From an uncultured Gammaproteobacteria bacterium (GTDB lineage Bacteria > Pseudomonadota > Gammaproteobacteria > Nitrosococcales > Methylophagaceae), in NCBI GenBank assembly GCA_905479985.1, contig CAJQOM010000013.1, positions 62,001-126,000 on the forward strand: a DNA stretch of 64,000 nucleotides, written 5' to 3'. Both the position numbers and the translations under genes were made by a program. Positions 28,691-36,661 of the stretch are shown here, one piece after another. Below the pieces are notes generated by a model that did not search any database, was not told the DNA's origin, and was given only the letters and a program-made list of their open reading frames with translations. Position 1 is the stretch's first letter, and the number at the start of each line of letters is the position of its first letter.

Positions 28691-30748
28691 ATGCAGCAGC
28701 GGCAATGTGTGGTTTTATTTGGCGATCGGGTTTGGTGTGAGGGTTCGACAGCTCAGTTATTATCCAACTTTAATCGCGACCGAATGTTGTGCTTGTCAGA
28801 TGAGCCGATCGCTGACATCCCAACGATTAAAATCAAACAGGCTAAAACCCGATTAGGGCAAGAGTTTGATGCGGTGGTCTTTGATGGCATTTCAGGTTTA
28901 TTCCCCGACAATTTTGGTCAAAGTGTCGGTACATTAAGTGCCGGAGGCGCTTTTATTCTTTGGTTATCCATTGATGGTGAACGCTTTTATTCACAGCGGT
29001 TTCGGGGCATTTTAAAGCAATTTGAAACACAGCATTCTTCCTTTCACTGTATCCACGAGGGTGAAAACTTACCTGAATTGAGTGTGCCAGTTCGGGCAAA
29101 GTACGATATTGATTATCGGACAGCAGATCAAGCACAAGCCATTACGGCAATATTGAAAGTGGCACAGGGTCATCGCCGTCGACCATTAGTATTATCAGCT
29201 GATCGTGGTCGAGGTAAGTCCGCTGCGTTAGGTATGGCTGCAGCAGAATTATTATTGGCAGGGCAACAGCGGATTATTGTGACAGCGCCGAGCTTGGCTG
29301 CGGCAGAGCCTGTGTTTAGGCATGCGGCTTTATTATTAAAAGGGGCTAAACAGTCTACTGGTTTAATCGAGCTTGGGGAGGCCGAGTTGTGCTTTATGGC
29401 GCCTGATGTTTTGCTTGAAAAAGGAGAACAATCAGGTTTCTTACTGGTTGATGAGGCGGCGGTTATTCCCAGTCCAATGTTGGCTGAGATGTTAAGCCGG
29501 TTTAGTCGCATTGTATTTGCAACGACATTACATGGTTATGAAGGGACAGGGCGTGGGTTTGCCGTCCGCTTTCACACTTTGCTTAATGAACAAGCAGCGG
29601 GATGGCGGCACTATGAGATGGTTGAGCCTGTCCGTTGGCGTCGTGATGACGTGCTTGAAGCCTTTAGCTTTAAAGCCTTACTGTTAGATGCTGAGCCGGT
29701 TGCCGATAGTCTGATTGCCAATGCTGGGTTTGAACAATGCGTGATTGAACGGCTCGAAAAGCAAACCTTATTAGAGAATGAAACGCAGTTACGGCAATTA
29801 TTTGGGTTGATGGTGCAAGCGCATTATCGGACTCGCCCTTCAGATTTGCAATTGTTGTTAGATAGTGACGATATTAGTTTTTATGTTGTTCGGTATCAGG
29901 GCCAAATTGTGGCGAGTGTTTGGCTTGTCGATGAAGGGTCATTGACGTCTGAATTATCTGAAGCCGTTTATCATGGTAAGCGGCGTTTAAAAGGCCATTT
30001 ATTGCCTCAATCGTTATTGGCGCATACCGGTTTATTATCCGCTGGTCCGCTAAGTTATCAAAGGGTATTACGTATCGCTGTTCACCCTGTCATGCAGCGG
30101 CAAGGGCTTGCAACAGCATTATTAGGGAAAGTGCTTGCGTTAGCAGAGTCAAGACAGGTTGATGTGGTTGGCGCCAGTTTTTCTGCCGATATTGATGTGA
30201 TGTCATTTTGGCAGAGTAATGGTTTTAATGTTGTCAGATTAGGTGTACAACGTGATGAGGTGAGTGGCCAGCATTCGGTGATCTTTTTAAAGGCCTGTTC
30301 GACAGCAGGGATTCAGCTAATGGCATCAGCCAAAAAACGGTTTGAACAGCAATGGCCTGATTTATTAGCCATGCAGTTTGATCAGCTTAATTTTAAAACT
30401 GTTTTAGCCATTTCAGGGCAAATGACACGGCAATGCAGTGTGTTATCAGAACTAGATAGGCAAGATGTGGTGCGATTTTCTCAAGGGTATGCGACCTATG
30501 AATCTTGCCAAGTCGCGATTCGGACTTTTGTTGGGTTGGTATTACAGCATCCCTGTTTTTTGCAATTGCCAGAGCCGCATCAACAATTATTGGTGATGCG
30601 GGTATTACAGTTAAAGCCGGTTGCTGAGATCGTTATGATTTTGGATCTTAAAGGTAAGTCGGATGTGATTACTGTTTTAAGAGGGATACTTAGTGAGTTG
30701 TTAATACAGCTCGCGTCTGAAGATAATATTGTCACTGCCTCGGAATAA
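28691..30748 (+). CDS. tmcA: tRNA(Met) cytidine acetyltransferase TmcA
   Basis: A 685-residue protein, close to the E. coli length of 671. It has an N-terminal DUF1726-like part, an ATPase core with SADRGRGKSAALGMAAAELL (Walker A, about residue 170) and LLVDEAAVIPSPML, and a GNAT acetyltransferase domain with LRIAVHPVMQRQGLATALLG (about residue 460). It makes N4-acetylcytidine at the wobble base of elongator tRNA-Met, using acetyl-CoA and ATP. Its last 48 nt overlap the convergent mshQ-like gene. Confidence 0.94.
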   Translation: MQQRQCVVLFGDRVWCEGSTAQLLSNFNRDRMLCLSDEPIADIPTIKIKQAKTRLGQEFDAVVFDGISGLFPDNFGQSVGTLSAGGAFILWLSIDGERFYSQRFRGILKQFETQHSSFHCIHEGENLPELSVPVRAKYDIDYRTADQAQAITAILKVAQGHRRRPLVLSADRGRGKSAALGMAAAELLLAGQQRIIVTAPSLAAAEPVFRHAALLLKGAKQSTGLIELGEAELCFMAPDVLLEKGEQSGFLLVDEAAVIPSPMLAEMLSRFSRIVFATTLHGYEGTGRGFAVRFHTLLNEQAAGWRHYEMVEPVRWRRDDVLEAFSFKALLLDAEPVADSLIANAGFEQCVIERLEKQTLLENETQLRQLFGLMVQAHYRTRPSDLQLLLDSDDISFYVVRYQGQIVASVWLVDEGSLTSELSEAVYHGKRRLKGHLLPQSLLAHTGLLSAGPLSYQRVLRIAVHPVMQRQGLATALLGKVLALAESRQVDVVGASFSADIDVMSFWQSNGFNVVRLGVQRDEVSGQHSVIFLKACSTAGIQLMASAKKRFEQQWPDLLAMQFDQLNFKTVLAISGQMTRQCSVLSELDRQDVVRFSQGYATYESCQVAIRTFVGLVLQHPCFLQLPEPHQQLLVMRVLQLKPVAEIVMILDLKGKSDVITVLRGILSELLIQLASEDNIVTASE

Positions 30749-32446
30749 GCCGAAGCTCGCGCGGCTTTGGGCCTCCCCATTATTAAGATCTAAGAGCCAA
30801 GGGTGAGTTGTGCCGATATTGCTTCGGATATCAACATAACCCTGATTATCTTCACCGGGAGGAGAAAGTGTCAGTGCTCCGTTGCCACTTATAAGCGGGT
30901 TGACTAAGGCTGCCGTTGTACTTCCACTCTGAATGATCATAGTGCTAGTTCCAGCTTGGAAGCTTCCGCCATCCGTTCTTAATCTCAGTTGGTTTGTTAG
31001 GGATAGTGACGTACATTGATCTTGTGTATTAGGTAACCAATCTGAACCATTGAAGAACTCTGTTCTGAGCCCGATTGTTAAAGCGGCTAATTCAGAGCCA
31101 TGAGCGCTGTCGAGCGCAATACGACCAAAGCGAATAGCTTCGCCTGCAGGTTGTAGTGTATGTGGCGTTGTGTTGGCTGAAATATTATCGCTATCTCTTA
31201 CTCTTGTGAAAGTCAGATCGACGGCATTATTGAAAGGGGCGATTTGGCTGTTAGCTTCATGGCGGTAAGTATAGTTATCGTTGCCAAATGTGAAGGTTAA
31301 TGTCCCGTTATTATTATCGATTAAAGTCGCTGCTGCTGCCTGCCAATCTAATCCAACTAGAGTCGTATTATCAGCACCTAGCTGATTGGTATCTGTTAAA
31401 GGTGTCGCGATGATAAAATCAGTATCATTGAGTTTAGCAAAATCCCCTCTGTAGTTTTGTGTGGTCTCATCTTCAGTATTGTTCGCTGTGATGGTTAATT
31501 GCGGATTAGTTTGATAGCTAAATCTTTGTCCGCTATAGCTAAAACCGGAACCGGTACAGGCGCTGCTAAAATTACCATTGTTGGCGGTAGTCGTGCTGAA
31601 GTGATCAGGTGTAAAGCGACCAATGGCAGGGCTCTCGGTGCTAGTTAATGTTTCACCTAAATAGGTTGGTAATGTTAAATCAAACTCGAATACGCCAACT
31701 TCAGAGATGGTTTGTTGTAGGGTATGGATGCCTTGATCAGCCGCGTTGATGTTAAGGCTGGTTTCTTTTAATTGGCCATTGACACCGGTTACTGGTGCTA
31801 GCACAGTATTATTTATACCAATACTGGCCAATATGAAATTGGGCGTTTCAGGGTTATCGGTATAGTCGGTATCGCCATCATGAGTCCAGCAAGCAGCTTT
31901 GACTTTAAGTTCAAACGATTCACCTGCTTTTTTGAAAGTGCTGCAGTTGGCATTTTGACTAGCGCAGTTTGCATTATTATCGTCGCTATAGCTGATAATC
32001 GTCACAGGTGTACTGACAAAAGTATCCGTACCAGTCATGGACAGGCCATTACCATCGTCATAAGTTGCTGTCAGATTCAATCGGCCAGCATCATCGTATT
32101 GGGTGGTGAACTGGGCTTCGCCGTTGATATCAAAAGTTAAGTCGATATTGGTACCTGCGCTGTCGGTGGCAATGTCTGCTCCATTGATGTTGACTTTGTT
32201 TTGTCCGCTAGCAGGAATATCGTATTCAGAGTAAAAGGATAATGTTTTATTACCCGTCAAAGCACTGACACATTGTGTCGTATTGTCGCCTTGTTTTACC
32301 GCTCTAATAGTGACATCTGCCGATGCTTTGCAAGCGGTTAATGTCGGCACATCAAAGACAAACCCAGCTTCCTCATTGGTGCAGCTTGCAAACGCTAGCT
32401 CACTCAAAAAGAAGCTTAGGAAAAATACGAGCAGGTATCTATTCAT
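30701..32446 (-). CDS. mshQ: MshQ-like DUF6701 pilus-associated protein
   Basis: A 581-residue exported protein with a signal peptide (LLVFFLSFFLSELAFA). The body is rich in N, T, S and D and in beta structure. It has the DUF6701 pattern of MSHA MshQ, for example IGRFTPDHF near residue 275, then IRFGRIALDSAHGSELAALT and the C-terminal FGLFRGSDNIIFRRELY. It is shorter than many MshQ proteins and I see no LamG-like N-terminal domain. It is last in the msh cluster, probably a large tip or surface component. Its stop overlaps the 3' end of tmcA by 48 nt. Confidence 0.78.
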   Translation of the reverse strand: MNRYLLVFFLSFFLSELAFASCTNEEAGFVFDVPTLTACKASADVTIRAVKQGDNTTQCVSALTGNKTLSFYSEYDIPASGQNKVNINGADIATDSAGTNIDLTFDINGEAQFTTQYDDAGRLNLTATYDDGNGLSMTGTDTFVSTPVTIISYSDDNNANCASQNANCSTFKKAGESFELKVKAACWTHDGDTDYTDNPETPNFILASIGINNTVLAPVTGVNGQLKETSLNINAADQGIHTLQQTISEVGVFEFDLTLPTYLGETLTSTESPAIGRFTPDHFSTTTANNGNFSSACTGSGFSYSGQRFSYQTNPQLTITANNTEDETTQNYRGDFAKLNDTDFIIATPLTDTNQLGADNTTLVGLDWQAAAATLIDNNNGTLTFTFGNDNYTYRHEANSQIAPFNNAVDLTFTRVRDSDNISANTTPHTLQPAGEAIRFGRIALDSAHGSELAALTIGLRTEFFNGSDWLPNTQDQCTSLSLTNQLRLRTDGGSFQAGTSTMIIQSGSTTAALVNPLISGNGALTLSPPGEDNQGYVDIRSNIGTTHPWLLDLNNGEAQSRASFGLFRGSDNIIFRRELY

Positions 32447-32624
32447 AGTTGGCTTTTATTGTAGAGTAAGCGTCATCATAATGCGATTTGATAATTGAGA
32501 GTGATAATTAGTCCACTAAATTGTGAATAATTGTTTCAATGCGCCGAGGGCTCTATCATTTTTTTGAATAATCAGACATTAATGAGGTAACTGGGTTACA
32601 AAATAGTTAATTTTGTTTGGGCTT

Positions 32625-33020
32625 TTAAGGGACTTCGCGTAGTACTTTGGCTTCAAGGCGTCTTGATACAAAGTCTGGATTGCCTAGGACGCCATACTGA
32701 CTTTGAGATTGAATAAGGTAGACATCAACCGCCGTGGCGTTTTCAGTGAAAGTACCTGAGTTGGTGCAATTGACTGTGGTGGTGAACCTGTTGGGAGGAA
32801 TGTTGAGTACTGTTTCGGTAGCACAATTGTCATTAAGGGCCTGTGCCATACCCCATTCAATGCCAGCGCTGGCAGTTTGGTAGGCACGGGCGGCTTGTAT
32901 GGTGAGTAAGCTAGATTGGCGTTGCATGCCCGAGATGTTGACTAAGGCTTGTCCTAATAAGGCCACGACAACCAGAATGAAAATGGCACCAATCAGTGTC
33001 ATGCCTTGTTGTTTTTTCAC
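32625..33020 (-). CDS. mshP: MshP-like minor pilus assembly protein
   Basis: A 131-residue protein with a short basic leader and a prepilin-like start: KKQQG then MTLIGAIFILVVVALLGQAL. The usual glutamate at position 5 of the mature protein is absent, as in PilX/MshP-type minor pilins. RAYQTASAGIEWGMAQAL (about residues 44-61) matches the family. A pair of cysteines in the C-terminal part may form a disulfide. It overlaps the mshO-like gene by 4 nt and leaves a 178-nt gap before mshQ. Confidence 0.8.
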   Translation of the reverse strand: MKKQQGMTLIGAIFILVVVALLGQALVNISGMQRQSSLLTIQAARAYQTASAGIEWGMAQALNDNCATETVLNIPPNRFTTTVNCTNSGTFTENATAVDVYLIQSQSQYGVLGNPDFVSRRLEAKVLREVP

Positions 33021-33898
33021 GGCTGATTATCCAAATGCACTTGATGAATTAGGCTGATGGATTCGTTGGCTTCATCGGTTAACGTTAATTCAATTGTGAC
33101 GACGGCGGAACGGGTACTTGAACCAGAGTTATAAGTAAAACTGCAGTTAGCAATTTGGTTTGATTGAATGGCGGGAGCGACTGCTGGGGGGAGGGGTTGT
33201 GCCGCTTGTATTGGATAATTGGCATAGCGTAACAGTGTTCTATCATTGGTTGCAGCTGCTGTGGTATCACAACGGTAAGTAATCGGTGTATCAATAATAA
33301 AAAAACGTTGGTTGGGTGATTTCAGTGGAAACTGGAAGGCGTCAAATGTTAAGGAATCAGTACTGGCCGCTGTAATCACACTGGTGTTATCACCGGCATA
33401 AGGGTTATTGCCGGTAGAATTGAGTGGATATATAGCTACGCGATCATTTTGTACGGGGGGAGCAGCCTTTACTGAGAGTGCAGTGACATTATTTAATCCA
33501 CCCAATACATCGAATGAGGTATCTGCAATGTCAAAATTAAGGATGTCGCCTCTTGGGGGGGATGGCGGTGTTGTCGGACTATTATCTGTCATCGCACGAT
33601 AACGGCCACCATCGATAAGGTGAAGAAGTTCTATGGTATCGCCCGTGGCAGAGATGCGAATGCTGTTGGGTAGTGCACGTCTGATATCTCTTTGCATACG
33701 TCGTAAAGCGGATTCAGCGTTATCGGTTAAGGCTGCTCGACGCGTACTGTCGACATAGGCTTGGATGGGCAGTTGGAGCACGGAGGCAGTCATCGAAGCC
33801 AAGATGCCAGTGATCACAATCACAATCACGAGCTCGATCAATGAGAAGCCAAATTGCCCTTTTGAGATTGTGAAGAGTTCAGTTGGTTTGGTTCTCAT
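33017..33898 (-). CDS. mshO: MshO-like prepilin
   Basis: A 293-residue protein with a type IV prepilin leader: GQFG then FSLIELVIVIVITGILASM, with glutamate at position 5 of the mature protein. The following ESALRRMQRDIRRALPNSIR segment is typical of MshO. It is larger than the other pilins here and is presumably a minor pilin in the assembly tip. The gene sits between the mshD- and mshP-like genes with a 2-nt gap and a 4-nt overlap. Confidence 0.85.
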   Translation of the reverse strand: MRTKPTELFTISKGQFGFSLIELVIVIVITGILASMTASVLQLPIQAYVDSTRRAALTDNAESALRRMQRDIRRALPNSIRISATGDTIELLHLIDGGRYRAMTDNSPTTPPSPPRGDILNFDIADTSFDVLGGLNNVTALSVKAAPPVQNDRVAIYPLNSTGNNPYAGDNTSVITAASTDSLTFDAFQFPLKSPNQRFFIIDTPITYRCDTTAAATNDRTLLRYANYPIQAAQPLPPAVAPAIQSNQIANCSFTYNSGSSTRSAVVTIELTLTDEANESISLIHQVHLDNQP

Positions 33899-33900
33899 GA

Positions 33901-34356
33901 TTAGGGTGCTTTATAAGAGACTAGGCTAATGTTAACTACCCCAAGGCGCTGTACTGTCACAGTGATTTGTCTCATACCTACGAGACCATTAATTGTTTGA
34001 TCAGCTATGAGGATACTGACATTGTAATTGGCTAAGGCAGAGACTGCGTTGCCATCTTGATCGACGACACCCATATCATTGTGATTATTGTAATCATTGA
34101 CATTATCGAATAAGTTTCGATCTATTTCGCCATCTATACCGTCAGGATCCTCGGTAGGCAAAGCGGTAATTTCTTCAATATAAGACTCGGCAATGGCAAT
34201 GGCTTGCTGCTGAACAATGGGATCAGAAGAATGTAAGACGGTGAGGTTAATAATCCCTAAGACACCCGCGAGAGCAGTGCTAATGATGACGATGCTGATG
34301 ATCAGTTCGATCAGTGTGGCACCAGCCTGTTGAGATTTTGTTGGTTTATTGGGCAT
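33901..34356 (-). CDS. mshD: MshD-like prepilin
   Basis: A 151-residue prepilin when started at ATG 34354-34356, which gives a short basic leader MPNKPTKSQQAG before ATLIELIISIVIISTALAG. A longer frame reaching 34428 would add an unlikely 24 residues. QAIAIAESYIEEI is typical of MshD. The glutamate at position 5 is present. The start overlaps the mshC-like gene by 11 nt. Confidence 0.82.
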   Translation of the reverse strand: MPNKPTKSQQAGATLIELIISIVIISTALAGVLGIINLTVLHSSDPIVQQQAIAIAESYIEEITALPTEDPDGIDGEIDRNLFDNVNDYNNHNDMGVVDQDGNAVSALANYNVSILIADQTINGLVGMRQITVTVQRLGVVNISLVSYKAP

Positions 34357-34828
34357 TAACAAAACCCGTTTCAGCGATAACATTAATGGTTTTACCTGCA
34401 ACCGTGATCGTAGCGGATGTTGAGGCATTGCCTAAAGGAAAAAAGGTGATGATATTGGCGTCGGTATTGAATGTGGCGCCATTGAGTGTATTTTCAAGGT
34501 TGGCATTGCTGTCACTTGGGTTGGCGACTATCTGGTTGAAGGTGTCGTTGTCACAGACTTGTTCTCGCATGACCTGATAGCTTTCGGGATCATCAGTATC
34601 TGGCAAGAATTGAAATTGGGTTGGACAGCCCGTTGCCACGGCCATTTTTTGAGCAAAGCGGAGTGTACTGACAATATCGTCGTAAACGGCACGATCTTGG
34701 AAAGCGCTGCGCTCAAAAAAGCGAGGTAAAGCAACAGCAGATAGAATCGACAGTAGTACAATCACCATGACCAACTCCACAAGCGTAAAGCCTTTCTGTT
34801 GTTGACTGTCTCGTTCCAATATTTTCAT
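34346..34828 (-). CDS. mshC: MshC-like prepilin
   Basis: A 160-residue prepilin when started at 34828 (MKILERDSQQQKG leader, then FTLVELVMVIVLLSILSAVA). A longer frame to 34867 is open but would give an atypical leader. LPRFFERSAFQDRAVYDDI follows, and FAQKMAVATGCP matches MshC. Two cysteines (in ATGCPTQF and EQVCDND) may be paired. It is the first gene after the hairpin downstream of the major pilin gene. Confidence 0.82.
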   Translation of the reverse strand: MKILERDSQQQKGFTLVELVMVIVLLSILSAVALPRFFERSAFQDRAVYDDIVSTLRFAQKMAVATGCPTQFQFLPDTDDPESYQVMREQVCDNDTFNQIVANPSDSNANLENTLNGATFNTDANIITFFPLGNASTSATITVAGKTINVIAETGFVNAQ

Positions 34829-34898
34829 GATTTTGATATCTAGACAGTCTGTCGTTGGCGTTGTCAAGGTTGCAGATAGACAAAGGATGTTAGGTGAA

Positions 34899-34924
34899 TT
34901 CTGAACCCATGCTAGGGTTCAGAA
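34899..34924 (-). terminator. Hairpin between major pilin and mshC-like gene
   Basis: TTCTGAACCC (34899-34908) and GGGTTCAGAA (34915-34924) form a perfect 10-bp stem with a 6-base loop, 20 nt beyond the mshA-like stop in the direction of transcription. No T-run follows it. It may attenuate read-through or protect the pilin mRNA 3' end, as expected where a major pilin must be made in excess of the genes downstream. Confidence 0.5.
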
Positions 34925-34944
34925 CCTTATATTTTATCAAGTTA

Positions 34945-35358
34945 TTAGCAGCCAGCATCATTTATAGCACTGATTGCTGGCACACCATCTGCTGCAGCTT
35001 CCTGATATGTGAACGAACAAGTAGCACTATCTATCTGGATTGTGGCAGTGCCTGCAGTAGGAGTTACAGTGTATGAACTATCTAAGCCTGCAAGATCTCC
35101 GATGTCGTCATCAGCTGGGTATAAGTTAACGAGTGTAACCTCTGTGCCTTCAACGGATATGGTATTACCGTTTATTAAGCCGGAGGCATGGGCCATAGCT
35201 GAGGCTGATTTGACAGCACCTAAGGCCGCGCTCAACGATGCAATTTTGGCATCTTTTTGAAGATTAACAAGTTTAGGTGCAGCGACAGCCGCTAAGATAC
35301 CTAAAATCACGATGACCATGACTAGTTCAATTAATGTGAAACCACGTGTGTTTTTCAT
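34945..35358 (-). CDS. mshA: MshA-like major pilin
   Basis: A 137-residue type IV prepilin: leader MKNTRG, then FTLIELVMVIVILGILAAVA with glutamate at position 5. NLQKDAKIASLSAALGAVKS follows, as in MshA. Two cysteines near the C-terminus (CSFTYQEA, NDAGC) probably form the C-terminal disulfide loop. A strong AAGAAGGAATG ribosome-binding site precedes it, in keeping with high expression. It lies 68 nt after mshG, and the hairpin 20 nt after its stop supports an mRNA segment expressed above its neighbours. Confidence 0.88.
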   Translation of the reverse strand: MKNTRGFTLIELVMVIVILGILAAVAAPKLVNLQKDAKIASLSAALGAVKSASAMAHASGLINGNTISVEGTEVTLVNLYPADDDIGDLAGLDSSYTVTPTAGTATIQIDSATCSFTYQEAAADGVPAISAINDAGC

Positions 35359-35426
35359 TTTTTCATTCCTTCTTATTAAAAGTGTTTTTTTGGGGAATAC
35401 CCAAATATTTATTTGTTATTTATGAT

Positions 35427-36659
35427 TTAGCGTCCCATGGCAGCACCGCCTAAATCCCACATTGGCAAGAATACACCAAGTGCGAGAATAAGGACTATGA
35501 CACCTATCACAGTTATCATAATGGGTTCGATGGCGCTGCTGAGCTTTTTGGTATCAAATTCGACTTCGCGTTCGTAAAAGTTAGCCACTTCTTCTAACAT
35601 ATCATCCACTGCACCGGTATCTTCACCGACTGAAATCATTTGTAGAACAAGCGGTGTGAATAAATTACTAGCAATGGCTGTTTGGGTGAGAGATTCACCA
35701 TGTTCTAAGCCATCACGCATTGATAGAATACGGCGTTCTAGAAAGCTATTATCGACAGCACGGCTGACAATAGCGAGTGTTTGTGTAATGGGAACACCTG
35801 CACGGAAGGCCATGGCAAAAGCACGTGAGAAACGGGCTAATGTGGCGCGCTCGACAATGGTGCCGACAAGCGGTATTTTGAGTTTGAGGCGGTCCCATTT
35901 ATAGCGCCCCTCTTCTGTTTTTAGATAGGCTTTTAGCCCTACTACCGAGATGCCAGTAAGGACTAAAAGAAGTTGCCAGTAATTGACCATAAATTCTGAC
36001 GTGCCAATCAGGATTTGCGTTGCCCAAGGCAACTCAGTGCCGAAACCTGCAAAAACACCACTGAATGATGGGATAACAAAAATATTGATAATGACAATGG
36101 CGATCACCAGCGCGATCATGACAAACATGGGGTAGCGGATAGCGGATTTGATTTGATCTTGGGTCTCTTTATCGATTTCTAGGTATTGGTGGATTTGTAG
36201 AAAAGCTTGATCAAGCCGACCGGTGTTTTCACCGACATTGACCATGCTGATAAAAAGTGGTGGAAAAATGTTAGGAAAACGTTGCATGCTACCGGCCAAG
36301 CCTCTACCATTTTCAAGATCGGCAGCGAGTTCACTCAGTGCTGATGAGAGTCCTGGATGTTCCATATGCGTTTTTAAGCCATTTAGGGCCTCTAATATTG
36401 GAATCCCTGCCTTTAATAGCGTCGACATTTGGCGGCTGAACATGATGAGGTCATTAAGATCGGGCTTTTTCTCGATACGCAGATTGCTGAGAAATACCAT
36501 TGCATCATCGCTTTGATTTTCTACTACGGCTTCGATGTTAATGGGTGTTATACCGATATTAATTAGGTGGCTCGCGGTATCACTGCTTGTGCTGGCTTCG
36601 AATTCGCCAGTGACAATTTCGCCTTCTTGATTACGCCCTTTGTAATGAAATAATCCCAT
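35427..36659 (-). CDS. mshG: MshG-like pilus platform protein (GspF/PilC family)
   Basis: A 410-residue inner membrane protein with two GspF repeats: MIMFSRQMSTLLKAGIPILE (about residues 71-90) and LARFSRAFAMAFRAGVPITQ (about residues 275-294), each followed by hydrophobic helices. The C-terminal membrane segment (EPIMITVIGVIVLILALGVF) is typical. It is the platform on which pilins are assembled. The gene follows mshE after 2 nt. Confidence 0.9.
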   Translation of the reverse strand: MGLFHYKGRNQEGEIVTGEFEASTSSDTASHLINIGITPINIEAVVENQSDDAMVFLSNLRIEKKPDLNDLIMFSRQMSTLLKAGIPILEALNGLKTHMEHPGLSSALSELAADLENGRGLAGSMQRFPNIFPPLFISMVNVGENTGRLDQAFLQIHQYLEIDKETQDQIKSAIRYPMFVMIALVIAIVIINIFVIPSFSGVFAGFGTELPWATQILIGTSEFMVNYWQLLLVLTGISVVGLKAYLKTEEGRYKWDRLKLKIPLVGTIVERATLARFSRAFAMAFRAGVPITQTLAIVSRAVDNSFLERRILSMRDGLEHGESLTQTAIASNLFTPLVLQMISVGEDTGAVDDMLEEVANFYEREVEFDTKKLSSAIEPIMITVIGVIVLILALGVFLPMWDLGGAAMGR

Positions 36660-36661
36660 GG

